This document shows positions 1 to 9,659 of a stretch of 64,000 bases of DNA, piece by piece. The notes under the pieces were generated by a model that made no database searches, was not told where the DNA came from, and worked only from the letters and a program-made list of their open reading frames with translations. How positions within the stretch are numbered: the stretch's first letter is position 1; each line of letters begins with the position of its first letter. The DNA lies in NCBI RefSeq assembly GCF_000003815.2, contig NC_049993.1, positions 17,564,842 through 17,628,841 on the forward strand, written 5' to 3'. The DNA is from Branchiostoma floridae. Lineage: Eukaryota > Chordata > Leptocardii > Amphioxiformes > Branchiostomatidae. The position numbers and the translations under genes are program-made.

Positions 1-575
1 TATAGGATCTCGTCAACGACCTTGTTTTTGTAGCGAATCAAAGTTTTACTAGAGAGAGAGAGAGTTCGCTAAGTTCATCCTGTCTATTTCCGGAGGTTAC
101 TTAGTCAATGTTAAACAAAGGTCAGACGGAAGTTCAATGCCCTAGCTATAGGATCTCGTCAACGACCTTTTTTTTTGTAGCGAATCAAAGTTTTCTGTAT
201 CTGTATCTATATAGCCGGCATAACCGCCCTTCGGCGTAATACACCAGCTTCTGTATCTGTATCTATATAGCCGGCATAACCGCCCTTCGGCGTATCACAC
301 CAGCTTCAGTATCTATCGGAGGTTACTTAGTCAATGTTAAGCAAAGGTCAGAAGGAAGTTCAATGCCCTAGCTATAGGATCTGGTCAACGACCTTGTTTT
401 TGTAGCGAATCAAAGTTTTACTAGAGAGAGAGAGAGTTCGCTAATGTCATCCTGTCTATTTCCGGAGGTTACTTAGTCAATGTTAAACAAAGGTCTGACG
501 GAAGTTCAATGCGCTAGCTATAGGATTTGGCCAACGACCCTATTCTTGTAGCGAATCATTAGTTTTATTAGAGAG
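1..575. repeat. Tandem repeat, ~146-bp unit, about four copies
   Basis: The unit beginning TATAGGATCTCGTCAACGAC recurs at about 1, 146, 374 and 521. Each copy has a (GA)n tract and a TTACTTAGTCAATGTTAA stretch. The second copy is interrupted by a retroelement tail at 196-307, which accounts for the longer second spacing. No coding potential is seen. Confidence 0.85.
196..307 (-). mobile_element. Two head-to-tail copies of a non-LTR retroelement 3' terminus
   Basis: A ~54-bp segment (CTGTATCTGTATCTATATAG, then GCCGGCATAACCGCCCTTCG) occurs twice in a row. It is the reverse complement of the end seen at 27046-27190 and 63112-63355, where it follows remnants of a reverse transcriptase C-terminus and ends in a GATACA-type microsatellite. 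It is therefore a severely 5'-truncated, tandemly duplicated tail inserted in the 1-575 array. Confidence 0.7.
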
Positions 576-665
576 AGAGAGAGTTAGAGAGTTATGGCCA
601 TTCAAAGGCCTGAAAAGTCAGAAAGTCAACGTTATTGCACAACGATTGCATCATTGGTAAATATG

Positions 666-729
<64 letters not shown>
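666..729. repeat. (CA)n microsatellite
   Basis: An uninterrupted run of about 32 CA dinucleotides. Confidence 0.97.
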
Positions 730-730
<1 letters not shown>

Positions 731-1734
731 AATCATTAGATAGCTAATATCATACTCTCTTCTGATCAATTCAAATTTAACGGTCTATCAAGCTGCAATC
801 GAAGCAACGATGGCGCACTGCCAGCGTCATAGACGAGTGAATGTATAGTTTGATGACCAATACCGGTACGTACCTTCTAACGATACTCTCCTTTGCATTT
901 TTCTTTCAAGGAAATAAACTGTCATTCGCCCTTGAAGCTGGTTGCTGAAGCAAGGCCTTCACATTGCTAGATGTACCTATTCATCTACATGTCCATTAAT
1001 GACCCAAAGTACATGAAACGGTCATTAACAATTGTAAAAATAGTAAAAATGCATATGAAACGCAGGCATCTTGTAATCTTTCTCTCTTTTGGATATTCCT
1101 TAAACGGATGGAAAATTGTCATCCTCCGTTTAAACTGTTTGTAGATGGAAGACCCTTGACACGGTAGGCGACAGTATTCAATTACCTGTCCATTTATGGG
1201 TTAGTCCCCAGGCGCATGGGACAGCCATCTTTGAACGTCTATCATAAACATCTCCCGCTTCCAAAGTACGTCAATTCAAATGGAAATTTACACGGACAGT
1301 AAGTATGACCTTCAAAAGTATCTATTAGAACGCCATACAGCCAAATGCCATTGAGACTTGTCTATCATCACTAACTCCCTTGAAAAGTATGCGATACTAC
1401 GTCAATGCAAATGATAAACAGCAGTGAAGTGTATTTATCAAGATTTTAATCCAACCCTGGACCTCCTTTTGACGTCATTCACAAATAGTTTTCAGCAATT
1501 TCACTGTCTACTGGCAGCTTTTACTCTCATTTACCCTTGCCCGTGTGACAGCAATTCAATAAAGTATACTAATAGTTATATTCATTTGGGAAATATGGCG
1601 CACTTTATCAACGCAAAAGCTAGTAAGTACACCAGAAGCGTATAATAAATTTGCAGACTAAAGGCTGAGATAACGATATCTTGGCAGCAATTTTGTGGTA
1701 TTGCATTGTAGTTAGAAGCAGCCTAAATCACATG
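730..1734. other. No recognisable feature
   Basis: Unique-looking AT-rich sequence with only short ORFs. I see no exon, RNA gene or transposon end here. Confidence 0.5.
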
Positions 1735-2065
1735 CAGGGCTTGAAATCCCTTTTTCTGCATACCTGCACTGGTGCAGGTAACATTGGAAATTACCTGCAC
1801 CAGACAAATTTTACCTGCACCACTTTGAATTTAAGAAGAATGGATCATACTAAAACTGTTGAGGAACCATTGCTTTCTTTTATTTTACAATTTTAGGTGG
1901 TAACAATCAATTAAGCTAATAACAATCGACATACACCTACATAACAGGACATTTATATGTAAAACCCAGTACATGGACCAGTGCAGGTAGACATTAGAAA
2001 TACCGGCACAGCTCCAATGTTACCTGCACTAACCTGCATATATACAAGTGGTATTTCAAGCCCTG
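1735..2065. mobile_element. hAT-like MITE (CAGGGCTTGAAAT ends)
   Basis: The ends are inverted: CAGGGCTTGAAAT on the left and ATTTCAAGCCCTG on the right. Inner repeats of ACCTGCAC/GTGCAGGT fill the subterminal parts on both sides. CAGGG-type ends and about 330 bp without an ORF fit a non-autonomous hAT element. No clean 8-bp target duplication could be identified, so the superfamily rests on the termini alone. Confidence 0.7.
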
Positions 2066-2299
2066 ACATGTTAAACCTCCGTACTTTTCTACTAGTGAAG
2101 ACGCCGTGGGGAGTCACCCATCATAGGGATAAAGATAAATGCTTACGCCTGAGATGTTTTCTACCCGTAACAAATTGGCCCGGGGAGACTCACCAAAGCT
2201 TGATGCCTCCCGCACCCGATGCTAACAAGCCATTTTAGGGATGGGACCTAAGACTCGGAAAATTGAGTATAATCCTAAGTCACATTTATAGGAGTCTTC

Positions 2300-2850
2300 G
2301 CTTTCCTCTTTGGCAGCTTATCATCACTGTTGGATATGATTGTTATAAAAAGTGGATCTATTTTGAGGTTCGGTTTGGACCAGTATAGATTACTTTGACA
2401 GCATATCATCACTGTTGGACATGATTGATATAAAAAGTAGATCTATTTTGAGCTTTGGTTTAGACCACGTACAAAAATAAGATTACTTAAATTGACAGAA
2501 AATCATCACTGTTGAATATGATTGATCTAATTTGAGGTTCGGTTTGGACCACTTGGATTACTTTGACAGCTCATCATCACTGTTGGACATCATTGATATA
2601 AAAAGTGGACCTATTTTGAGCTTCGTTTTGGACCAGTAACAGAAATAGATTAGTAATAATTTGTCATCTTATCATCACTGTTGAATATGATTGTTATAAA
2701 AAGTAAATTTATTTTTAGGTTCGGTTTACACCAGTTAAAGAAATAGATTTTCTTTGACAGCTTATTATCACTGTTAGATATGATTGATATAAAAAGTAGA
2801 TCTATTTTGAGCTTCGGTTTAGACCAGTTACAGGAATAGATTTACTTTGA
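2300..2850. repeat. Minisatellite, about six copies of a ~71-98-bp unit
   Basis: TCATCACTGTTG followed by ATATGATTG, TATAAAAAGT and GGTTTGGACCAGT recurs with starts near 2321, 2406, 2503, 2574, 2672 and 2764. The copies are diverged and differ in length. No ORF runs through the array. Confidence 0.85.
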
Positions 2851-2939
2851 TAAATGTAATCAATTTGCATGGATGCCCGCGGATCAGATATGATAACCTG
2901 TGGGAGAATCATTTTCTCAAACCAGTCATGTGTCCTACG

Positions 2940-3150
2940 AAAAATGGTCTTGCTTTATGGATTATGATTTTGATTTGTCCGCCTTCTTTCATGTTTTATT
3001 TGTACTTATGTGTTCCGTTGTGTATATCTATATATTTTCTCTGTATTGTGTTTTTATTTCTTTGTATGGGTACCTGGCCCGATGAAAATCAGTTTGTCAA
3101 AACTGAATCGGGCTACCCAGGAGTCTTGAAATAAATATCAATAAACAATA
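2940..3150 (+). mobile_element. Probable 3' untranslated tail of a non-LTR retrotransposon
   Basis: A T-rich stretch is followed by TGGCCCGATG...CGGGCTACCCAGG and AATAAATATCAATAAACAATAA. The layout (short palindrome, GGCTACCC, A-rich end) matches the tail at 26333-26515, which follows recognisable reverse transcriptase coding sequence. There is no coding part here, so the call is by analogy. Confidence 0.4.
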
Positions 3151-3296
3151 AACTCCACAATACTTGAATACGTGAATGTATATTTTGGGTGGCACGGCGT
3201 GTTTTTCAATTACATGTACCTGTAGACTATCGCGAAAGCCCAGCTGCTCCCAGTTCAAATTCAACCATACCCATTATGCACCTGACGACTGGAACG

Positions 3297-3746
3297 ACTG
3301 GTCATTACTCTGCTAACAGAGTCATCTACTGCAACCATTCTTTTGCTCTCCGGAAACATTTCCTTTCATCAACTGCTTTTAGGTACATAGAAATATGTTG
3401 AAAGTGTCGTATTCTAACTTTGAATACGTACATGGCGTGAGAGCTACATGCAAAACCATGGGGGGGTGTAGGTGGGAAAGACAAAAGATCAACCTACATC
3501 GCAGCGATGTAAAGCTGTGCCGTGTTATAATGTCAACAGGACAGGGTTTTTCAAGGACAGTTGCAACTTCGAACAAGCGAAATGGTGTTACAGTGATTGG
3601 GTTCTAGTCTTTCCAAGGGCAGAAAAGCAGTTTACAACTTTGCTATGCTAATATGCTTAGAAAAAAATTATTTTGAATCACCGATCCATAACGTTGGCAG
3701 TACTGGACACTGAGCTTTGCAAGAGTTGTAAAGGAGGCCATATACA
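3297..3746. repeat. Left copy of an exact 450-bp duplication beside an assembly gap
   Basis: This segment is repeated at 3896-4345 with a constant offset of 599 and no difference that I can find. The left copy runs straight into the N gap. Perfect identity flanking a gap suggests a false (assembly) duplication; see the findings. Confidence 0.9.
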
Positions 3747-3895
3747 NNNNNNNNNNNNNNNNNNNNNNNNNNNNNNNNNNNNNNNNNNNNNNNNNNNNNN
3801 NNNNNNNNNNNNNNNNNNNNNNNNNNNNNNNNNNNNNNNNNNNNNNNNNNNNNNNNNNNNNNNNNNNNNNNNNNNNNNNNNNNNNNNNNNNNNNN
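3747..3895. other. Assembly gap (149 N)
   Basis: A run of N between the two identical 450-bp copies. ORFs that appear to cross it have no meaning. Confidence 0.99.
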
Positions 3896-4345
3896 ACTGG
3901 TCATTACTCTGCTAACAGAGTCATCTACTGCAACCATTCTTTTGCTCTCCGGAAACATTTCCTTTCATCAACTGCTTTTAGGTACATAGAAATATGTTGA
4001 AAGTGTCGTATTCTAACTTTGAATACGTACATGGCGTGAGAGCTACATGCAAAACCATGGGGGGGTGTAGGTGGGAAAGACAAAAGATCAACCTACATCG
4101 CAGCGATGTAAAGCTGTGCCGTGTTATAATGTCAACAGGACAGGGTTTTTCAAGGACAGTTGCAACTTCGAACAAGCGAAATGGTGTTACAGTGATTGGG
4201 TTCTAGTCTTTCCAAGGGCAGAAAAGCAGTTTACAACTTTGCTATGCTAATATGCTTAGAAAAAAATTATTTTGAATCACCGATCCATAACGTTGGCAGT
4301 ACTGGACACTGAGCTTTGCAAGAGTTGTAAAGGAGGCCATATACA
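3896..4345. repeat. Right copy of the exact 450-bp duplication
   Basis: Identical to 3297-3746. It begins at the first base after the gap and continues into unique sequence (TCAGGCAACTTCGG). Confidence 0.9.
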
Positions 4346-5269
4346 TCAGGCAACTTCGGTCGTAACTGAGCAAAGAAGCATTTTTATAGACTTTCTGGCA
4401 CGTTTGACCAATTGGTGACGTCACGTATCCACAAAATCACGTGTTAACGTTAATAAGATCAGGTGTCTGTATAACTCACGCACATTCTGAAGTGATTGGT
4501 CATCAGTATTGATCCTGAAGAAGGCGACAGTAGGCATTTTGATCAGCGTGTACCCTTGTGATTGAAGAAAGTTTGACATTGTACTATGATTAGGTATCAA
4601 GAACTCAGATGAGCTTCCGTTGGAAGACATCTTTTTGATATCGTTCAGACCATCATGACGTTACATGCAGCAGAAAACAAAATCCTGTTGCGATCATTGG
4701 CCTTGCATCTTTTCAGAACAGCAAAACAAACGTCTACATAAATCCAATTTTCGACTTCGCTGTGCTGAAAGGCCAACAAGACGGGAACTCCGCGGTAGAC
4801 TACAACTCATCAGAACCCGCCTGATTTCTGTGACATTCTGTTTGTGGCACCTTCATTCTGATACAGCAGGAAGCCCATTGAAAATGTATTGAATGCGCTG
4901 CGACTTTGTTCGACGATGACAAACAACCTTAATTGCACTGCGTGCGTGCAGCTTGCAAAACAAGCTTGAGTGAAACATTTACGCACAGACTATTCACAGC
5001 ATGTGAGGTAAGGTATTTCTGAATACTTGTTGTCCTCACCCAGAGAAGTGTGCAGTTATAACATGAGAAAACCTCTAATTGTGAAAACGCGAATGAACCT
5101 ACCTGGAAACACAAGTAGCACTAGATAACATTAGCTCCTGTACTCAAACAGCAGTGGCTAAATGACTCATTTTGAACAACCTTGTCTTGACTTTGTCTTA
5201 TTTTTGTTTCCCATTGGCCTATCTAAAACTTCATATGAATTTATAGTTAGGGTATAAAACCTGCTCTCA
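4346..5269. other. No recognisable feature
   Basis: Only short ORFs of up to 75 codons, with no family motif. I see nothing supportable. Confidence 0.5.
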
Positions 5270-5470
5270 AAGAGATCTTTTCAGTGACACTGACGAAAGG
5301 TAGTGAATGCCACCTGAAACGCCTAGCCGTTTTCAAAACCATATCAAATTCCTTATTATATATATATATACAATGTAAGTACGCATTGTAAGCATTGTTT
5401 GGCGTATCTCATTACCTTTATGTCTGAACCTCATCGACTCTTTCTCAGTACATCCCATATGAAAAGCCGT
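5270..5470. repeat. Dispersed repeat, one of three copies
   Basis: CACTGACGAAAGGTAGTGAATG, then a CTGAAACGCCTAGCCGTTTTC-like block and GGCGTATCTCATTACC..ATGTCTGAACCTCATCGAC, recur in diverged form at 14455-14570 and 58678-58775. The order of blocks is the same in all three, so this is an old interspersed repeat. An (AT)n tract lies at 5355-5370. Confidence 0.55.
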
Positions 5471-5479
5471 ATGATGGGT

Positions 5480-6022
5480 CATATTTCTTCGATTCGGAAA
5501 AATAGTTACGAAACTGCACGATACGTATTCTACCATAACGTACAAGCTTTCATTGACGCCATAAAGAGTGATATTGGACGCCGACGTGGACGTTGCACCA
5601 CAACCCATTAACGTAGGACGGATGGTTTTCCTAACAATTCAGCCGCATGGCAAAACGATTTTTCAGCTAGTTTGGTTGTGGTTGGGCCGAAGCTACATCT
5701 ATTACAGAGACAGACTCGGCAAAATACCAAAGTGCAAATCGTATATCTACAGTAGCAGTTTCCATAACTCTTTTATAGTCGCTACCATACGTTGATCCAG
5801 GGTGACAATCTGCAAAAAGCCACCTTGGACATTTGACTGTCATCGGAGAACTTCTGCCTTTTCATCTTAGACTTGTGGTGCGTTCCCTCTCATCCAGCGG
5901 GTTCAAAAGTACAGATCTCCCGAGGATTTGGAACACCCGCAGGGCGTGCTGAATGTCATCCCGAGGTTATGGTGACGATCCTGATGGTGACTCATAACCG
6001 GCGCCTTACAGTTGGATTGTAC
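5480..6022. other. No recognisable feature
   Basis: Short ORFs only. I see no exon or transposon termini. Confidence 0.5.
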
Positions 6023-6267
6023 AGGTGGACTCTCACTGCACTGGGGACACCTGTGCGGCACTGCGGGGTTCGTTCACTGCGGCAATGTTTTGTTATTTTC
6101 GCGATTTTCAATAATCTAGATATTGCGTAAAACATACAAGCATGAATTAGAAGACAACAAAATACACAAAACGGAAGAAACTTCGTTCTTTATCTCTGAA
6201 ATTCGTTGAGTCATCTACGAACCCCGCAGTGCCGCACTTGTGCCCCAAGTACAATGAGAGTCAACCT
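6023..6267. mobile_element. TWA-flanked MITE (AGGTGG ends), copy A
   Basis: Long inverted termini: AGGTGGACTCTCACTGCACT on the left and its diverged complement ending GAGTCAACCT on the right. Both carry the inner block TGCGGCACTGCGGGGTTCG / CGAACCCCGCAGTGCCGCA. The centre is AT-rich (ATATTGCGTAAAACATACAA). Together with copies at 6270, 48723, 49051, 51897, 56138 and 59092 it forms one family. The 3-bp TTA/TAA flanks seen for better copies suggest PIF/Harbinger-type mobilisation. Confidence 0.85.
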
Positions 6268-6269
6268 TA

Positions 6270-6499
6270 AGGTGGTATCTCACTGCACTTGGGGCATCGG
6301 TGCGGCACTGCGGGGTTCGTTCACTGCGGCAATGTTTTGTGATTTTCGCGATTTTTAATAATCTAGATATTGCGTCATACGTAAAAGTATGACTTAGAAG
6401 ACAATCGAATACACAAAACTTCGTTCTTTATCTCTGAAATTCGTTGAGTCGAACCCCGCAGTGCCGCACCGGTGCCCCAAGTACAGTGAGAGTCCATCT
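6270..6499. mobile_element. TWA-flanked MITE (AGGTGG ends), copy B
   Basis: Directly abuts copy A across a shared TTAA. It begins AGGTGGTATCTCACTGCACT and ends AGTGAGAGTCCATCT. The flanks are TTA and TAA. The two elements lie in the same orientation by sequence, although the family is nearly palindromic, so this may be one insertion into the target created by the other. Confidence 0.88.
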
Positions 6500-6759
6500 T
6501 AACGATGAGAGTTGGTACAGCTTTGGAGACGTCGGCTAGTCAATAAAGGTAGTCCTGTACTCAAGTCGTTTTGAGGGCGTATGTTATCTCCACTTTGTCC
6601 AGAGCACGGTATTGGAAAGCGGCGCCCATTCCCCTTCTTCAACCACCTCCCCAATCGATGCAAGATGCCCACAGCTACTTGGCAATCATGATTCTTACAT
6701 CCATTGCCAGCCATTGCACTTGACGCTGATGCCCTCCAGGGTTGTAGATCAAACACTAC
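6500..6759. other. No recognisable feature
   Basis: Short overlapping ORFs on both strands (up to 132 codons on + running into the repeat at 6760-7250), with no conserved motif. Confidence 0.45.
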
Positions 6760-7250
6760 AAACCTTCCGCCTACGCCACCATTCTGTACACGTTGCCAAA
6801 GTTGTCTTCAAAGAACTAAAACTATTCACAAGAAGCAACCCGGCCAAGACATCCCTCTGTAGTTTTCAAGCGGGACCTGTTATCATTCAAGTTTTGCCAT
6901 TCTATGTATTCCTCGGGGTTACTGTCATTGACCCCGTGCATCACACAACTGAAATGCCGCAAAAGGTGTGTTTTGGTCATCTCCGTGCAGGGACTGCTTC
7001 ACTATTTTGAATCCTCAACTCGACACTGCTAATCTGCGCACGTACTTGCTCTTCAAAGGACAAGAACTTTTTTCACAAAAAGGAAGCTGGCTTCGATTTC
7101 CCCTCGCACTTTTCAGAGCGACCTATCGTCAAGTTTCCCCATTCTATATATCATCCTGGGTCAGTGCTATTGACCTCGTGTATTATGCTACGGAAACAGT
7201 GTGAAAAACGCGTATTGGTTTTCTTCACACAGGGATTGCTTCTTCATCGT
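6760..7250. repeat. Tandem duplication, ~242-bp unit, two copies
   Basis: TCAAGTTTTGCCATTCTATGTAT at 6888 recurs diverged at 7129. GTGTTTTGGTCATC..CAGGGACTGCTTC at 6967 recurs at about 7210. The offset is a constant ~242 bp. The ORFs in the region do not stay open through both copies. Confidence 0.75.
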
Positions 7251-7259
7251 CTCAACTTC

Positions 7260-7540
7260 GACCTGAGCACTCTCTTTGTCCGTTAAGTGAATAAGAAATT
7301 GGGGTTGAGAGGTGCGGCCTCAGGAACCGTGCGCGCGGTGATAACGTTACAAAAAGCTGATTATTGGGAAGTTTAAAGTTGAATGGGCTTCAAAAATTCA
7401 CATTGTGGCGAAATCTCTGAACCTTTTTATGGTCGTCCGTGGAAGAGATTAACTTGTGAATAGTAATCAATTTGCAGGGCACGTCGGGCCTTCTAGGCAG
7501 AATATTGGCGGTAAGGTAGAGATGTTATGTAAGGTGATTT
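7260..7540. other. No recognisable feature
   Basis: No motif seen; leads into the minisatellite. Confidence 0.45.
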
Positions 7541-7870
7541 AGGTACGCTGACTGTACGATTTTCCGAATCCGAGGTGGTAAGTGGAAGAAAAATAAGTTG
7601 TGTAAGTCTGAAAATGGCCAATAAGTTATATATTACTGACAATGCATTTTTCGAAGTGTTAAGTTGGTGAATGGAAGAAAAAAAACTTTTGTAAGTCTGC
7701 AAAAGGTCAATAAGTTACTGGAAAATGTATGTTTGTAAGTGGAAGAAAAAATGAATTATGTAAGTCTGCAAAAGGCCAATAAGTTACTGACAATGCATTT
7801 TTATGAGTGTAATTTGATATGGTAAAAAGACTTCTATGTATATGTTATATAAGTCCAAAAATGGCCAGTT
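7541..7870. repeat. Minisatellite, 68-91-bp unit, about four copies
   Basis: GTGGAAGAAAAA, then TGTAAGTCTGCAAAAGGCCAATAAGTTACTGACAATGCATTTT-like blocks, recur from about 7580, 7671 and 7739, with a decayed copy to 7870. The internal order is constant and the spacing varies. Confidence 0.8.
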
Positions 7871-7932
7871 AGTCTTTGAGCCTCTCGGTCAGTCCCAAGA
7901 CATGCTGAGCGTGTGAGACAGACTCTTGTTAA

Positions 7933-8043
7933 TAGCCTGGGTACCATCCTATTTCTACCGGGGTTCCTTACACTCACTTCCCTAAAAAAATAGGGGTAGC
8001 GAGTGTAAGGAGCCCCGGTAGAATACGGATGATACTCAGGCTA
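7933..8043. mobile_element. Palindromic MITE with 9-bp target duplication
   Basis: The 111-bp element is almost all inverted repeat: TAGCCTGGGTACCATCCTAT at the left, and the right arm closes ATGATACTCAGGCTA. The arms include CCGGGGTTCCTTACACTC / GAGTGTAAGGAGCCCCGG. The 9-mer TCTTGTTAA flanks it on both sides (7924-7932, 8044-8052), a direct sign of transposition. The superfamily is not determined. Confidence 0.85.
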
Positions 8044-8052
8044 TCTTGTTAA

Positions 8053-8440
8053 CGCCGTGATATCATTTAAGAATGACAATTTAGTATGTAGGCTATCGAA
8101 GAAGCCCGTTACTGACATTACAAGCTCTCCAAGTCTAAGTCAGTAATATAAAGACTATATCAATGATACACATGTCTAAGAAAGGCTTAGATTTTGGAGC
8201 CAGACAATGTTGAGCACTTGAGACTGTTGCTGACGTCTTGTCTAAAGATACTGTAAGAAATGCATTTGGTCAGGAAAGCCTCTCGAGACATCCTTATTAT
8301 TATCACTGGCAATGGAATTTCTCCAAGTCTGAGTCTGTCAGGGGAAGAAGACTATGTTATGTAAGTCTAACAAGACCAATCATTTACGATTCTCCTGAGT
8401 AATATGAGGTGAGTAATATCGCTGCCAACTCCAAAACAGA
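8053..8440. other. No recognisable feature
   Basis: Repeated CTCCAAGTCT and TGTAAGTC words suggest decayed copies of the 7541-7870 unit. Nothing coding is seen. Confidence 0.4.
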
Positions 8441-8444
8441 TTAG

Positions 8445-8762
8445 ATGGGGCCTACACAAAGTTACTTCGCAGAGCACAGAATATATCTTGGACTCAACAT
8501 GCTACTCCTAAAACAATTTATGGAACTCTCCCACGGCTATATATCCCAGAAGCTGACTTACCGAAGGGTAAAATGCGCGGGGCATTGTTATCGAGCCAAA
8601 CAGGAAATAGTCTCGTCTGTTCTCCTATGGCAACCTTGTGGCCGGGTAAATGACAGAAGGTTGACTTTTACAGATACTTTAACTAGAGACTCTGGTATCG
8701 AATTTGTGAACTTAGTTAGATTAGTTAGAACAAGCAATGTTAGATAGGGCTCTATGGAGTGA
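8445..8762 (+). pseudogene. Decayed C-terminus of a non-LTR retrotransposon reverse transcriptase ORF
   Basis: Read across two frames, the + strand gives TIYGTLPRLYIP, then VKCAGHCYRAKQEIVSSVLL, LWQPCGR and DTLTRDSGI. These match, in order, the C-terminal region following the RT domain in many non-LTR ORF2 proteins (pattern R-x-x-AGHC..E..S.LL.W.P.G...RP..T..D.L..D.G). The downstream DRxxWR-type end is lost (LVRTSNVR). At least one frameshift and no upstream RT motifs make this a 5'-truncated, dead copy. It lies head-to-head with the tail at 8788-9064. Confidence 0.7.
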
Positions 8763-8787
8763 AATATGTACTAGCCCGGTCAATAAT

Positions 8788-9064
8788 GTATCTGTATCAA
8801 TATAGCCGGTATAACCGCTCTTCGGCGTAACACACCAGCTTCGCAGGCACGCGGCGCGGCAGCAGCTGGTTATATTACACTAAAGGACCCGTCACACCTA
8901 ACTTTTGCACAGTCATCTATCTGCAAGCGTTCTTTGAAAGTATCCAGAGAAGATGCCCCTACTGTGCTTGGTGATAACAAATTCCACTCTACGATAGTTC
9001 TGGGAAAATACGAATCTTTAAACACATCAATCCTATGCTGGTAACTCTGGTACTTGAAATGTAA
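8788..9064 (-). pseudogene. 5'-truncated non-LTR retrotransposon: RT C-terminus plus 3' tail
   Basis: The reverse strand encodes, from about 9060, HRIDVFKDSYFPRTIVEWN, then LLSPSTVGASSLDTFKERLQ and a stop soon after. FFPR(T/A)I..WN.LP....SL..FK is the usual end of CR1/L2-like and related ORF2 proteins. The tail has the GCTGCCGCGCCGCGTGCCTG segment and ends in TGATACAGATAC, as in the + strand copies at 27046 and 63112. Only the last ~60 codons remain and no promoter is visible, so it is a dead-on-arrival insertion. Confidence 0.8.
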
Positions 9065-9324
9065 AATTGCTGCTGACAGTGCAGTTTCCCGACCCTGAGA
9101 TGGTTAGCCGCAGCCATCATGAGCAGCACGCCACTGCAGGCCCGCTGACTACAGGTCATCTGCTCATTCCTGCGTCTGACCTGCATTGTTAATCTTATCA
9201 CAACCTTCGAGTCCGACGCCATTCCGGCTGACAAGGTTAATGTCAGCATTATTACTGTCACGCGGAGGCTGCTCTTTGTCCAGAAAGGCGCCAAGCCTCT
9301 TTAGTCAAATTCCCATCTTAAAGT
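9065..9324. other. No recognisable feature
   Basis: Short ORFs only. Confidence 0.4.
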
Positions 9325-9659
9325 CAGGGTTCAAAGTCAAGTCCAGTTGCCCGATTGTCCTGGGCAAGTGAAAGTGCTGATCGTGCTTACTGCACTTACT
9401 CAATCGGGCAAGTAAGACTTTTCCATGAGTGAGATTTTTATATACTTTTTTTTTTACTTTTTGAGTCATGGCATCAAGAATTTGTCAACACAGGAAAATC
9501 GAGCCAATAATAAAACGAATTCCTTTGCTGGAAGTGAAAATACGTTAAAAATGTTATGTAAATTTTGGGCGAGTGAAAAGTTGGTTGGCAAGTAAATTCT
9601 ATATGTACTTACACGATAGGGCAAGTGCAAGTGAATTTTAGAAAACTTGTTAAACCCTA
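9325..9659. mobile_element. Probable hAT-like MITE (CAGGGTT ends)
   Basis: Begins CAGGGTTCAAAG and ends TTAAACCCT. Subterminal GCCCGATTG/GGGCAAGTG words occur in several orientations (CAATCGGGCAAGT; GATAGGGCAAGTGCAAGTG). The centre is AT-rich with an 11-T run. I could not find a matching 8-bp duplication, so the right border is approximate. Confidence 0.5.

Noticed and set aside
3668-3958. ORFs crossing the N gaps (also 16489-16871)
   Set aside because: Their length comes from translated N.
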